Source of the DNA: Chrysogorgia sp. JL179-B06
Lineage: Eukaryota; Cnidaria; Anthozoa; Scleralcyonacea; Chrysogorgiidae
Assembly: GCA_035772405.1 (NCBI GenBank)
Contig: JAYKKM010000122.1
Span: 3,227,001-3,291,000, forward strand
DNA: 64,000 nt
Direction of reading: 5' to 3'
A program made the position numbers and the translations under genes. Under the pieces are notes generated by a model. It saw only the letters and a program-made list of their open reading frames with translations. It did not search any database and had not been told where the DNA came from. Of the stretch, positions 1 to 14,730 are shown in pieces (the first letter of the stretch is position 1; each line of letters opens with the position of its first letter).

Positions 1-183
1 AAAGATAAAGAAGATGCTGAAAGGTCCGTATGTGGACTAAAAACGTCAATAATCTAAGCCTTAAGTCCTTTAAATATACTTCTCCGTGCTCTGTGTTTAT
101 AATAATGATTTTAAAACACTTCGTAAGTTCATTGTGCGCGAACTTGAACCGCGTATCCACTTTTCGTCGTTTTATTTCAACAG

Positions 184-281
184 ATACAACAAGAAGCTGG
201 AACAAGAAATTACTGATTACAACCCTTGGGGAAAGGCAGGAGGCGGGGCACCAATTAAAGACGTGTCCGGAAGACTAGTTT
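184..281 (+). CDS. CSPP1: CSPP1 exon with the NPWGK-GGGAP motif
   Basis: The acceptor is TTTCAACAG at 175-183. One base completes the previous codon, then come 32 codons including DYNPWGKAGGGAPIKD, the most diagnostic CSPP1 motif. The donor is GTATGT at 282, leaving phase 1. The earlier GT at 278 (GTTTGT) is a weaker donor and would shorten the product. Confidence 0.9.
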
Positions 282-3200
282 GTATGTTCATACACTTAAC
301 AATTATTGGATCTCTAGGGAGAACAGGTTACATATAATCGACATGGTTATCCAGTATAGTAAATGGTTTGAACCTATAGGAGTATCATTAGATGTGTGAA
401 GTTGATCGTCCAGGTTGTTGTAGTCTTGAGAAAGACTATTGTTGGTGACTGACGTTTCGACGGCCTCAGCGGTGATCATCTTCAGAGTCAAGTAAAGCGT
501 GTTTGTCAGGGTTTACCTATTAAATAGACAAACCCTGACAATAGGCAAACCCTGACAAACACGCTTTACTTGACTCTGAAGATGACCGCCGCTGAGGCCA
601 TCGAACGTCAGTCACCCACTCGCCTCCGCAGAGGCTTCTTGCGCTTTTTTTAGAGTTCGGGCAAATAGTTTGGGCAGCCCAATACAAGCGAATAGCTCAC
701 CTATAGTATTACCCGAACTCTAAAAAAAGCGCAAGAAGCCTCTGCGGAGGAGAGTGTCAGTCACCTGGGCGATCAACTAAGAACGTTTAGTTTAGTTTAG
801 TTTGGTTTGGTTTAGTTTAGTTTAGTTTGGTTTGGTTTAGTTTAGTTTAGTTTAGTTTAGTTTAGTTTTGTTTAGTTTAGTTTAGTTTAGTTTAGTTTAG
901 TTTAGTTTAGTTTAGTTTAGTTTAGTTTAGTTTAGTTTAGTTTAGATTCATTCAAAACATTTCTGAAGAGGGTTAGAATTTCAAATATTTCTGTAACGTT
1001 TTTCTAGCTGATCTTCGTAAGATGCATCAGTATAATAAAGAAGGAACAATCATTAGTCCAAGAGATCACGGTGCTAAACCTGACCTTAACAAGGAACTCG
1101 GAGGCCTCACAAGTGATATTGGCCATGTTTCAGGTGAACTATGTCTTAGGCTGTTGTTATCCTCTCTTTTTGTCCTGTTGTTTTAACTGTAAAGAAAAGT
1201 TATTCATATTTTTTTCTTTTATCTTTTTATTCTTATTCTTTTTATTCTTCTTACTCTTCTTTTTATTCTTCTTAATCTTCTTTTTATTCTTCTTAATCTT
1301 ATTCTTCTTATTCTTCTTCTTCTTCTTCTTCTTCTTCTTATTTTTCTTATTCTTATTCTTATTCTTATTTTTCTTATTTTTCTCATTCTTATTCTTATTC
1401 TTATTCTTATTCTTATTCTTAGTTTTCTTATTTTTCTTATTCTTATTCTTATTCTTATTCTTATTTTTCTCATTCTTATTCTTATTCTTATTCTTATTCT
1501 TATTCTTCTTATTTTTCTTATTCTTATTCTTATTCTTATTCTTAGTTTTCTTATTTTTCTTATTCTTATTCTTATTCTTATTCGTATTCTTATTCTTATT
1601 TTTCTTATTCTTATTCTTATTTTTCTTATTTTTCTTATTCTTATTCTTATTTTTCTTATTCTTATTCTTATTCTTATTCTTCTTATTTTTCTTATTCTTA
1701 TTCTTATATTTCTTATTTTTCTTATTCTTATTCTTATTTTTCTTATTCTTATTCTTATTCTTATTTTTCTTATTCTTATTCTTATTCTTATTCTTCTTAT
1801 TTTTCTTATTCTTATTCTTATTCTTATTTTTCTTATTTTTCTTATTCTTATTCTTATTTTTCTTATTCTTATTCTTATTCTTATTTTTCTTATTCTTTTT
1901 CTTATTCTTCTTATTTTTCTTATTCTTATTCTTATTCTTATTTTTCTTATTTTTCTTATTCTTATTCTTATTTTTCTTACTCTTATTCTTATTTTTCTTA
2001 TTCTTTTTCTTATTCTTCTTATTTTTCTTATTCTTATGCTTATTCTTATTCTTAGTTTTCTTATTTTTCTTATTCTTATTCTTATTCTTATTCTTATTCG
2101 TATTCTTATTTTTCTTATTCTTATTCTTATTTTTCTTATTTTTCTTATTCTTATTCTTATTTTTCTTATTCTTATTCTTATTCTTATTCTTCTTATTTTT
2201 CTTATTCTTATTCTTATTCTTATTCTTATTCTTATTCTTATTCTTAGTTTTCTTATTTTTCTTATTCTTATTCTTATTCTTATTCGTATTCTTATTTTTC
2301 TTATTCTTATTCTTATTTTTCTTATTCTTATTCTTATTCTTATTCTTATTCGTATTCTTATTTTTCTTATTCTTATTCTTATTTTTCTTATTTTTCTTAT
2401 TCTTATTCTTATTTTTCTTATTCTTATTCTTATTCTTATTTTTCTTATTCTTATTCTTATTCTTATTCTTCTTATTTTTCTTATTCTTATTCTTATTCTT
2501 ATTTTTCTTATTCTTATTCTTATTCTTATTCTTATTCGTATTCTTATTTTTCTTATTCTTATTCTTATTTTTCTTATTCTTATTCTTATTCTTATTCTTC
2601 TTATTTTTCTTATTCTTATTCTTATTCTTATTCTTATTCTTATTCTTATTCTTAGTTTTCTTATTTTTCTTATTCTTATTCTTATTCTTATTCTTATTCG
2701 TATTCTTATTTTTCTTATTCTTATTCTTATTTTTCTTATTTTTCTTATTCTTATTCTTATTTTTCTTATTCTTATTCTTATTCTTATTCTTCTTATTTTT
2801 CTTATTCTTATTCTTATATTTCTTATTTTTCTTATTCTTATTCTTATTTTTCTTATTCTTATTCTTATTCTTATTCTTATTTTTCTTATTCTTATTCTTA
2901 TTCTTATTCTTCTTATTTTTCTTATTCTTATTCTTATTCTTATTTTTCTTATTTTTCTTATTCTTATTCTTATTTTTCTTATTCTTATTCTTATTCTTAT
3001 TTTTCTTATTCTTTTTCTTATTCTTCTTATTTTTCTTATTCTTATTCTTATTCTTATTTTTCTTATTCTTATTCTTATTTTTCTTATTCTTATTCTTATT
3101 TTTATTCTTATTCTTATTCTCATTCCTCCTGCTCGTGCTCCTGCTCATCATACTATACTCATACTCGTACTCGTACTCATACTCGTACTCGTACTCGTAC

Positions 3201-6200
3201 TCGTACTCGTACTCGTACTCGTTCTCGTACTCGTACTCATACTCTTACTATTACTTGTACTCATACTCATATTATTACTATTACTCGTACTGATACTCGT
3301 GATACTCCTGCTCATACTCGTACTCGTACTCGTACTCATACTATATTACTGATACTCATACTCTTACTATTACTTGTACTCATACTCATATTATTACTAT
3401 TACTCGTGCTCATACTCGTGATACTCCTGCTCATACTCGTGCTCGTGCTCGCGCTCGTGCTCGTGCTCATGCTCATATTCATGCTCATGCTCATATTCAT
3501 GCTCATGCTCATGCTCATATTCATGCTCATATTCATATTCATGCTCATGCTCATGCTCATATTCATGCTCATATTCATGCTCATGCTCATGCTCATATTC
3601 ATGCTCATGCTCATGCTCATGCTCATATTTATTCTCATGCTCATGCTCATGCTCATATTCATGCTCATACTCATGCTCATATTCATGCTCATATTCATGC
3701 TCATATTCATGCTCATACTCATACTCATACTCATACTCATGCTCATATTTATGCTCATGCTCATATTCATGCTCATGCTCATGCTCATATTCATGCTCAT
3801 ACTCATGCTCATATTCGTGCTCATATTCATGCTCATATTCATGCTCATGCTCATGCTCATGCTCATATTTATGCTCATACTCATACTCATATTTATGCTC
3901 ATGCTCATGCTCATGCTCATGCTCATATTTATGCTCATGCTCATACTCATGCTCATGCTCACGCTCATGCTCATGCTCATATTTATGCTCATATTTATGC
4001 TCATGCTCATGCTCATGCTCACGCTCATGCTCATGCTCATGCTCATGCTCACGCTCATGCTCATATTTATGCTCATGCTCATGCTCACAGTCATGCTCAT
4101 GCTCATATTTATGCTCATGCTCATGCTCACGCTCATGCTCATGCTCATGCTCATGCTCATGCTCATATTTACGCTCATGCTCATGCTCATGCTCATGCTC
4201 ATATTTACGCTCATGCTCATACTCATGCTCATGCTCATACTCATGCTCACGCTCATGCTCATGCTCATGCTCATGCTCATATTTATGCTCATGCTCATGC
4301 TCATGCTCATGCTCACGCTCATGCTCACGCTCATGCTCATGCTCATGCTCATATTTATGCTCATGCTCATGCTCATGCTCATGCTCATGCTCATATTTAT
4401 GCTCATGCTCCTCCTCATGCTCATGCTCACGCTCATGCTTATGCTCACGCTCATGCTCATGCTCATGCTCACGCTCATGCTCATGCTCATATTTATGCTC
4501 ATATTTATGCTCACGCTCATGCTCACGCTCATGCTCACGCTCATGCTCATGCTCATGCTTATGCTCATGCTCATGCTCACGCTCATGCTCATGCTCACGC
4601 TCATACTCATGCTCATACTCATGCTCATACTCATATTTATACTCATGCTCATGCTCATGCTCATGCTCATGCTCATGCTCATGCTCATATTTATACTCAT
4701 GCTCATGCTCATGCTCATGCTTATGCTCATGCTCACGCTCATGCTTATGCTCATGCTCACGCTCATGCTTATGCTCATGCTCACGCTCATGCTCACGCTC
4801 ATGCTCACGCTCATGCTTATGCTCATGCTCACGCTCATGCTCATGCTCATACTCATACTCATACTCATACTCATGCTCATACTCATATTTATACTCATGC
4901 TCATGCTCATGCTCACGCTCATGCTCATGCTCATGCTCATGCTCATGCTCATATTTATGCTCATGCTCATGCTCATGCTCATGCTCATGCTCATGCTCAT
5001 GCTCATACTCATGCTCATACTCATATTTATGCTCATGCTCATGCTCATGCTCATGCTCATATTTATGCTCATGATCATGCTCATGCTCATGCTCATGCTC
5101 ATGCTCATGCTCATGCTCATGCTCATACTCATGCTCATACTATTACTCATACTATTACTCATATTATTACTGGTACTCATACTCATATTATTACTGGTAC
5201 TCATACTCATATTCATACTCATATTCATATACTCATATTCATACTCACATTCATGCTCCTGCTCATAGTCATTCATACTGATACTCTTACACTTGTTCTT
5301 CTTGTTCTCCATCCTTGTTTCGTAAATGTGATACAATATACCAACTATTTTTGTGAACTCTTTGCAGTAAGTACAGTAGTAAAGCAAGCGCCTCAACCAG
5401 ACATACAAAGTCTACCAATGCAATCGGTAAGTATACGTAATACGTATCAAACGCCTGCAACAGTTAGAAACACCGAGGTGTTCTCGCGGTTGTTGCTTGG
5501 TACGAGATTAAGCTTTACGTTCGCGAGGGCTGTGGCAAACGGAGTTTTTGTTAATAGAGTTTTCCTGCCACTCGTCGTCTTGTGTTTTTTACTTTTAAGT
5601 TTAACGTGAGAAATCCATTTTCTTCTTATCGTCTTTTAAAAAACAATTTTACCTTTATAACTTGTTATGTTGTTTGCTGTAAATAACTCAGGAAAATCCC
5701 TATTATTGCCTTAAATTTCAATTATTGTCTCATATCCCTATTGTTGGCTTTCAGGTAGAGCCACAAAGGAAAGCGCAAATGGAATACCAAGACTTTCTTA
5801 GACAGCAGGTGAGTGGAAGACCGTTAAGACTTGGGATTTCAGATTGTTTTGGCACTCACTCTTGAGCTCGCCGTCATTTGCACAGCGTGCTTTAAGGCGG
5901 ATTTCCAGTCCTCGCACGAAGCAACTCGCAGCTCGCTTTTTTCGCAGAAATGTTGACATAATTTGTTTTGATTGGTTGTTTACTGCGAGTACTTGCTGCG
6001 AGTAAAAAATAGTTCAACATTTTCAACTATCTGCCACGAGGGCTAAAACACTCGCAGCGAGCTTGCGAGTGCTCGCAGCGAGCTGCGAGTTGCTTCGTGC
6101 GAGGACTGGAAATCCGCCTTAACTCTCCTTTCGTTCGTTCGTTCTTTCGTTTTTTGAGGATGTTAGTTGTTATTGCTTTTCGTAAAAACTTTTATTGTCG

Positions 6201-9200
6201 GCAGGTGGAGGAAAAACAAAAGAATAAAAAAGAGGAAGAAGAGCGACTTAGAGAGATAGACGCTCGCCAGGTTTGTTGAATTAAATGTTGGCTCACACCC
6301 TCATCCTAGTGCATGTTATGTAGTGGATTTACTCAGAGATTATCGGGACATTTGCTCGCAAATGTAGCATTTTACTTACGTGATTATATAACATGCACCA
6401 GGATAACAAATCTCCCCAACGTAGCCTTAGATGTTGACTTAAAGCAACCTTTTGTAATGTTTGAATGATCGTCAAGCTCAAATCCTGTGACCTTCTGATT
6501 GCCAATGAGAGGGTCGCCACCTACCTATACTATCAAGTTTGGTGATTGGTTGATTAAAACAATAAAAAAATAGAATCAACCACAAAGAAACCAATGTCCT
6601 AACCATAACCACCTTTGTTCCATATAGCCAATCACAAAACCTGTTCATTTTAGGTAGATATTTACTGCAATGAGACCCTCTAACCATTGATATACCGAGA
6701 CTACATATATCAATCAAACCAGTACATTATTGTAACCACATGTTTTAAGGATTTATGCATGGTGAAGGAAAATTTCGAGTGTTATTATATTCCAACACTC
6801 GAAATTTTCCTTCACCATAAATCCTTAGAACATGTAGTTTCATCGAGTGAAATGCCAAATATTACATTATTGTAACCTTCGCTTTCAATCTGAGATTCTG
6901 AGGTAGCTCAATAGCTAGAGCGTCTCACCGGCAATCAGAAGGTTACAGGTTCGATCCCAGTCCGGGACTCGATATTTTCTGAGGATTTGAGCTTGACGAT
7001 CGTCCATGTAGCGAAGATTATGTATATGTAATAATTTGATTTTGCTCGTGCAATTAAGGGTGTTCGCACGTATTCCGTTGCTAAACAACCGGTTGCTAAG
7101 GACAGGTCATTTAGTGCCCAATATACTTCACGAGTGGACAATAAATGCAAGGTATAACCAAGATAGTTTATGTGTGGAATATGTTGGCAAACTTCTTTCG
7201 TCTGGTGACGTATTTGTTGACGTCACCATGACGTCATCAACAAACACAAAAACTCTATAATTTTCGTCATTTTTGACAGTGTGCTATATTTTTGGGTGTC
7301 ATATAAACCTAAATTACTTCCTACAAAAAAGTACGTATGGATTCATTGATAAATTAAATAAAAACGAAGTTATGAAAATTTTATTGTGTTTATTGACCTT
7401 AAAAATTCGATATCTCGGCTAATTTTTAAAAATTCTTAAAATCCATACGTACTTTTCTGAAGGTAACCGTCCAGATTCTAATCACATGTAAACAAATAAT
7501 TATTCTTAAAAACCTTCAAAGATTATAGGAATTTTCATATTTCGATGACGTCACGATGACGTCTCATATGACATTACTAACTTCTTATTAACCGAGAGCG
7601 CGGTCATTACGGGAAAATATCAGACCGAGGTCTTGACAGTACGGACCGAGCCCGTAGGGCGAGGTTCGTACATAAAGGACCGAGGTCTGATATTTTCCAG
7701 TAATGACCAAGCGGTCGAGGTTAATAAGAGGTTTATTATATGGCATGGATTTTTTAAACAACATACTTTACGTACGTTTTGACTGACAGAATCGTCATTT
7801 TCAATCTTGTTCGTGTTCTTCTATTGCTTTCATGATAGTAAGACTCTCATTTAGATTGTTCATCGTCCGACTCGTACATGATTTAGTGCTTAATTTACTA
7901 AATTCGCTCAATTTTTGCTGCTTTTCAAAGTTTCCTATCGTTGTTCGCTCCTTTGTAAACAAAATGGCTGACAAAATCCGTAATCTGGACCGGTCCATTA
8001 CGGGAAATAACGGACCGGCACGTGACGTGTCTCAGCCAATCAGAGCACGCAATTTCACCGGAAGTAGCTTGTGCCATATAATAACCATAGTTAATATAAC
8101 CCGAACGAAACAGTTTTGTCCACATATACCACATACACACTGTCTTGATGGATTCTTAAAACTGTGAAATTCTATGGCAAATTCTGTCAATTCTAAGCTT
8201 CCTTAGCAACGGATATAAGGTCTGCAAATCGAAATACGTCCGAACACCCTTAAGGTTTACAATACGAGTGATATTTGAAAATTGTGCCAAAATTGCAAAA
8301 ACCGATTGCAAAATTCCAAATTAAAGTGCAATTTGGCACAATTTTCAAATATCATTTAAATCCTTAATTGGCATTGTAACAATAGTTAGTTATTATTTAT
8401 TTTATTAGCTTCACCATTGTGCAAAAAAAAGCACCAAAAAAAACCCTAACATAGATTACATTATATAGTAATAAAACAATGGCAGGGTGACCGCAACAGC
8501 ATAGCCAATTCCTGCGGACCCAGAATTTAAAAGTATATTTACAAATAATAATAATAAATAATTACTGTTAATTTCATAATAATACACAACAACTGTAGCT
8601 CAGGAGGGCCGCAATACTCCATTTCTACACCACGCCAAGATTATTTATGATCAATATTTCATCATCAGATGGTAAGGATCGAGATAACCAAAGCCAAGCG
8701 CAGAAACACACCATTGCCGCCCCCGGATCCACAGCCGTTCTGTATTTGATTAGTCTAATATTAAGAACAACAAGTGATGGTACGGGTAATGCTACGAGAC
8801 GAATTACACTTCAAGCAGATAGTTTTAAAGGATCTAGGATTATCACAGTTATAGGTGTTTGCCAGGGATTTAAAGTAGTATCTGAGCATGGTTGATTTGA
8901 ATAAATTAAGGGTTTGCATACATAGATTATGCATTATGCATGTATGTATGTCATCCTAGTGTATCCGTTTAAGGATGCACGGGTATTTAAGCTTAAAGTG
9001 CCCATGCAGCCCTTTCGTTTTTTTAGTTATCTGTATAGAGGATCAAAAGATAGCTGATAAGTTATTTTACAGTTTTTGATTTGAACTTTTCGTTTAGAAG
9101 ATATTTTGCATCCAAATTAAGAAATGTAAGCAAATTCCGATTAAAAACCGAAAACGTATTTCTGCCAATTCTGGAGTCTGGAAACTAGTTTGTGACGTCA

Positions 9201-12200
9201 TTTAAGAGATGAGTCCAGGATCTTCCCCGCTTCGTAAACAAACGAGCTCGATCCCAGATTATACAATAAAATTTATCGTTTATGTTGAACTATTCAATCA
9301 TGCCAGACAGATACGCAGTGTATGGATGTTCTAATGAAGCGAATTTGAAAGAAAAATATCTGTCCATCGTATTCCTTACTTAAACCATACATTACTAGAA
9401 GATTCCTTACTTGAACACTACGCGGACAGTAAATATGAATATCACATAGAGAACTTGCAGTGTGTTTAATACAGTGTTTACAAGTTCCCCAAGGCAAAAC
9501 ACACATTCGTCTCTTAAATGACGTCACAGTGTGGCTCGTTCCAGGCCTTTCTAATTTGCGGCTTTTTTATATAAACAGCAATGTTTAAAGAGTGATATTT
9601 TCTAAACGAAAAGTCCAAATCAAAAACTATAAATTAACTTATCAGCTATTTTTTCATCCTCTATACAGATAACTAAAAAACAAAAGGGCTGTATAGGCAC
9701 TTTAAGTACACAATAAAGTATATTGTGTGTTGTTTTCCGAGTAGAAGCACGACTAAACAGGCATTGCACGAGCAAAATCATATGTCTTGATTACTTGTTT
9801 ATTATGTGTACGAAAAAATTACGTATGGCAATCTCTATATCCTGTCATTTCATCAGTTTTGACACTGCTTTTGCGTATTTGCGCCATTTTGTTTGTTGGA
9901 ATCAAATTTGCACTGGATTGCAATTAATGAAATAATTGCACCCCTCTTGATCAATCAGAATACAGTAATTTTGTCATGCATATATAATAGAAAACTTTAT
10001 GTGTCCCTGTATTAGGATCTGCATGAAGATTTCTGATCGTGATTACAATCGAGCTTTATCGTCGTGTAAATTTAGGAAAGAATTCTCGAAGAGCAACAAC
10101 TGAAGCTGCGAAATGAGTACGAGAAAGAGATTGCAGCTACAAAGCAGAAGGAAGAGGCTGTAAGTCTCACCATTATTTTTTATTGTTTATGTTGACCAAA
10201 GAGTAGTTTTTGGCTCCTACTCAGAGCACATCACACACATCCCATGCAGACTTTCACACTCGCGTTGTACGCTCTTATACTCACATTCTCTCTCTCTATC
10301 TCGTTTGCGCGCTCATTCACTTACACTGTTACCCATGCCACTCATTCTCACCCTCTTGCATTCTCACCCGCTCACACTATCACCCACTCACATTGTCACA
10401 CTCTCATCCGCTCACTTTGTCACACTCTCACATTCTCACCCGCTCATACTCTCACAGTCACGCCTGCTCACACTCTCACCTGCGCACACTCTCACCCACT
10501 CACCTGCTCACATTCCCACCCGCTCATACTCTCACCTGCTCACTATCTCACTTGCTCACACTCTCACTTGCTCACACTTTCACCCGCTCATACTCTCACA
10601 CTCCCACCTGCTGACATTCTCACCAACTCATACTCTCACACTCTCACCTGCTCACACTCTAACCCACTACTTTTACACGTTCAGACTCTTGCACACCCCA
10701 CAATCTCACCCGCTCTCACTCACCCGCTTACTGACTCTCACCCACTCTCACACCACTTTCACACTCTCACCCGTTCACACTCTCATCCTCTCTCTCACCC
10801 GCTCTCACGCACACTTATTACCGAGCAGTGGTGGATCCACGGGGGGTGGGAGGCGCGTAATATTTCCGCCAAATTCTTCACAGAAATCGCCGGAAAATGG
10901 ACTTCTGGGCCTTGCGAAATTAAAAGAACTTTGACCACTGATAATATTTAGTGCTAAATCTGAAACAACCCTGGATCCGCTACTGCCGAGTAAACTCTCT
11001 ATCATTTAATTCCTGACTCAGGCACGTTTGAAGAACGAGGAAATTAAGCAAGCGGCTGAACAGAAGAAGAAAGAAATGGAACATAAGAATATAGAGGAAG
11101 ATAGAAGGCAAGAGGAGAGACTGAGAAAACAACTGGATGAAAGGTTGAAAGCAGCTAAAGCTAAGGTGAGTTGAAGTATATTAGGGACCTTAAGATCTAC
11201 GACGGCAACGTAGGACGGCGACATCGTTCAAACAAAACAATCTTTATGCGGAACAAAAAGAATGAATAATTTTTATTCCCAAGAGTAATCTCAACGCGCC
11301 GTCCTCGTTCTGTTTACAACGCCACAGAGAACATTTTCACGTCTTTAGGACGACGGTAACTCGCATGAGATGAGAGCTGTTCCTTAAGACCGACTTAAAC
11401 ACAGACTACAATCGTTTTAGAAATATTGAAGCGTTTTGGAGATCATAAAACAAGCTTTTAGTATCAAATACGCTAGTCAATCGACCGTGGTTACATTCTG
11501 ATGCTAAAATTTATATTGCTTTCACTGCCGTCGCCGTCGTAGGTTGCCGTCGTAGATCGTAAGGTCCCTAGTACTACGCAAGAGGAATATTCGACAATTG
11601 AGAGTGTTGGGACTTATTTAGATTTACAGACCTTATATCCGTTGCTAGGCTTGTCAAAAACCTTGTCAGGAAACAAATATTTTTGTTTTACGGACTTGAG
11701 GTGTCTGGAAAATTACATTACTATGGCAACACTATTTTAATGTAATGATTTTCGGTGTCATGAGATGCATTTATGTACAAAGTTTCAAGTGATTTCGTTA
11801 AATAATCCTAAAAAGAAAAAAAAAAGGAAAAAAAAGATATACTTGATTTTCCAATAAGTCAAAATGCTGCTCTTGGGAATAAAAATGATTCATTCTTTTT
11901 GTTTCGCATAAAGATTGTTTTGTTTGAACGACGTCGCCGTCCTGGGACCTTACGATCTACGACGGCAACCTAGGACGGCGACGCAATTTTCCCTTTCGTG
12001 AACGGTCGTTACCATCCCGAAGGGTCGTTACCATCCCAGCTCTCATAGAATGTTGGGTAAGCGGAGTGAAATTCCTCGTGGTCCCAAGGTTCCCGCACAC
12101 TTTATTTCGCAGCTCCTCGTGTTCTTTCATAATATTGCTATCTAAAAAGCGAACAAGCATCTATATGGCGAGTTCTTTGAAAAAAACAAATTTAAACAAA

Positions 12201-14642
12201 CCCGAAACAATCAAGAGGCAGATTGGAGCAAGTCTATGAAATAGTGTGTAAGTTGTCTTACATTTCGAGCGGCCCTTCGTCAGAGAGTGAAACGTAAAGT
12301 GAAATAATAACTGTATGATTATTTCACTTTATGTTTCACTCTCTGACGAAGGGCCTTCGCTCGAAACGTTAGACAACTTACACGCTATTTCGGCAGTACA
12401 CCAACCTTTTTCTACATTTTGATTTATATTTTTACACTGCCTACGCAGCACAACACATGTTATCACCTATTGAAAAGCATCAAGTTATGACTAGTAAGTG
12501 ACTTTACGCGAATTAACTATGTTCTATGGCAAATGCAGAAATGCTTAACTACATTTATGGTTATATTACGGTGGTCCATATTGCAATGCGCATATAATAG
12601 TTTCGGTCGACAAATATATTTTGTCGGTCGACAAATATATGTTGTCGGTCGACAAATATATTTTGTCAGTCAATATATTTTGACCTCGCAGCATACGTGG
12701 TTGTTGCGATTGATATTTTGAAATCCCGCGAATAACGTCGTTTGCCTTTTGGAAAGTTCTATATATACGTTGTGACCGTCGATCACAAAATCGAATTTAC
12801 TGTTCCAGGATTGACAGTTTGCCATGTATAATTTCTTCTGCATGAACGCTCTTCTCCTGGTTGTAGTGTATACCAAATACTAAATATTTACATATTTTGA
12901 ATTTCACGACCAACATGTCACCGCACCAAACAAAGTATCACGGGAACCTTGGGACCACGAGGAATTTCACTCCGCTTACCCAACATTCTATGAGAGCTGG
13001 GATGGTAACGACCCTTCGGGATGGTAACGACCGTTTACAGGTTGTCTCGATTGTATATCAGGATATAATATGAAAAGGAGAAATAAGAGAACTTCAATGT
13101 GTCGAAAAATACTTAAGTAAGAGTACTTACGTATATTAATGGTGACGTTTCGGACGATGTGTCCTTCAGGTCAGATGAATCTTCAGGTCAGATAACATTC
13201 TGATAAGTAACCTTCTGTAACCTTCTAATTGCCGGTGAAGCGCTCTAATCATTGATCCATCGACACTCGGATGGAGAGCGAAGGTTACAATGATGTGCTG
13301 GTTCGATTGATATATGTACTGCCTATGCGGCAATCACTATATATATCAGTAATAGTGTCGTCAGTCTCGGTGCCTCAATGGTTGGAACGTCTCACCGGCA
13401 ATCAGAAGGTTCGATCCCTGTCCATTTTTTTGAGGATATGAGCTTGACGATCGTCCGTGTATCGTCTAAAATCACGTAAGTTACTACGCCATTGTAATCT
13501 TACGTGGTTTTAGTTGATCCTGAGTCAACAGGTCGAAAACTCAGCAATAAATAATAAACGTGGTGTATCCATTTGTCAAACCTTACTAAAACCTAAATAT
13601 CTCATGAACGAGGCAAGATATGAAATTAGAGATAATCGTCTTCTCTATCCTTTCAAAAGTTCTTTCAAATGAAGCAAACTTAGTTTTCTCTTTATATGCA
13701 CTCGTTAATAATAAATGTACAAGATCATCAATTATTTAGAGTGATATGTTTTGATGTTACATATTTGGGTAGTAAGTTTCCGATTATTATCGTTCTAATG
13801 GAATATGTCCTAATGGTCTTACTTTACTGTATTGTCGTATTAGGATACTGAAAGGTCCTCTTCACCTCCCGTACCTGTGTTGCAGGGCCAGGTGAGGTCC
13901 AATTCTCCCCCCATCCCGACTTTGCAACGAAAGGGCGAGGTAAGTGTCTATATAAGAATGTACAGGACCACACAGATATTAAAGACTTATTAGAGGCCTT
14001 GAAGTTGCTATCACCCTAAATACTATATTACTGATATAGATTCTACATGAAACGAATAGTTGAATGCCAAAATATTTAATGATTTGAGCTTTGCGTTGAT
14101 GTGCTATAAAGGTTTGTTTTTGAAATACTGATGAGTGTCACGTCAACCCATGAGTCACATTTCGGATACAATATTCTGCTGCTAGTGAAATTTGACCTAC
14201 CGGTAATTCAAACGTGTATGGTATACTTGAACGTTATACTAGATATCTTATCAACTTTTTCACTCAAATCCTCGACCAGTCTATCACACGGAAAGCAGGA
14301 AAAAAGCCAAATTCCTGGATTGACGTCACACTCATTAGCATTTCGGACAAACAAGTCTTCAACGTAAAGTTCAAATTTTGGCATTCAACTATTCATTTCA
14401 TGTAGAATTTGGGGTGATGCACAGTGTTATAGATAGTTAGCTTTGATTTTGTCTTAGAAGCAAACCAATGATAATTAGAGTTAATGAACTGGGAATGCGA
14501 TTCCTTCGAGCCCTAGAAGCTTCTTAACTTTCAAAGCACTTGCAAAGTGAGTCAACGTTAAACTTAACCAACGAATTTTGACGTCGTAATAGTTTACGTC
14601 GTCTCGAGAACATTCAAATATTCTCGGTGGTCATGGTGGCGG

Positions 14643-14730
<88 letters not shown>

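Noticed and set aside
780..948. (TTTAG)n as interstitial telomere
   Set aside because: The animal telomere unit is TTAGGG; this is a pentamer without G runs, in the middle of a gene.
1071..3293. Very long reading frames on both strands (up to 740 codons, Phe/Leu; Lys/Asn; Arg/Ile; Leu/Ile)
   Set aside because: Products of a stop-free 6-bp tandem repeat. No domain, no splice or start support, and equally open on both strands.
3336..5408. 690-codon minus-strand Met-Ser frame and 620-codon plus-strand Met-Leu frame
   Set aside because: Same cause: GCTCAT hexamers. The tail that leaves the repeat overlaps a CSPP1 exon on the other strand.
10210..10951. Three His/Thr/Leu-rich plus-strand frames of 134-235 codons
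   Set aside because: Translation of a CTCACAC-type minisatellite inside a CSPP1 intron.
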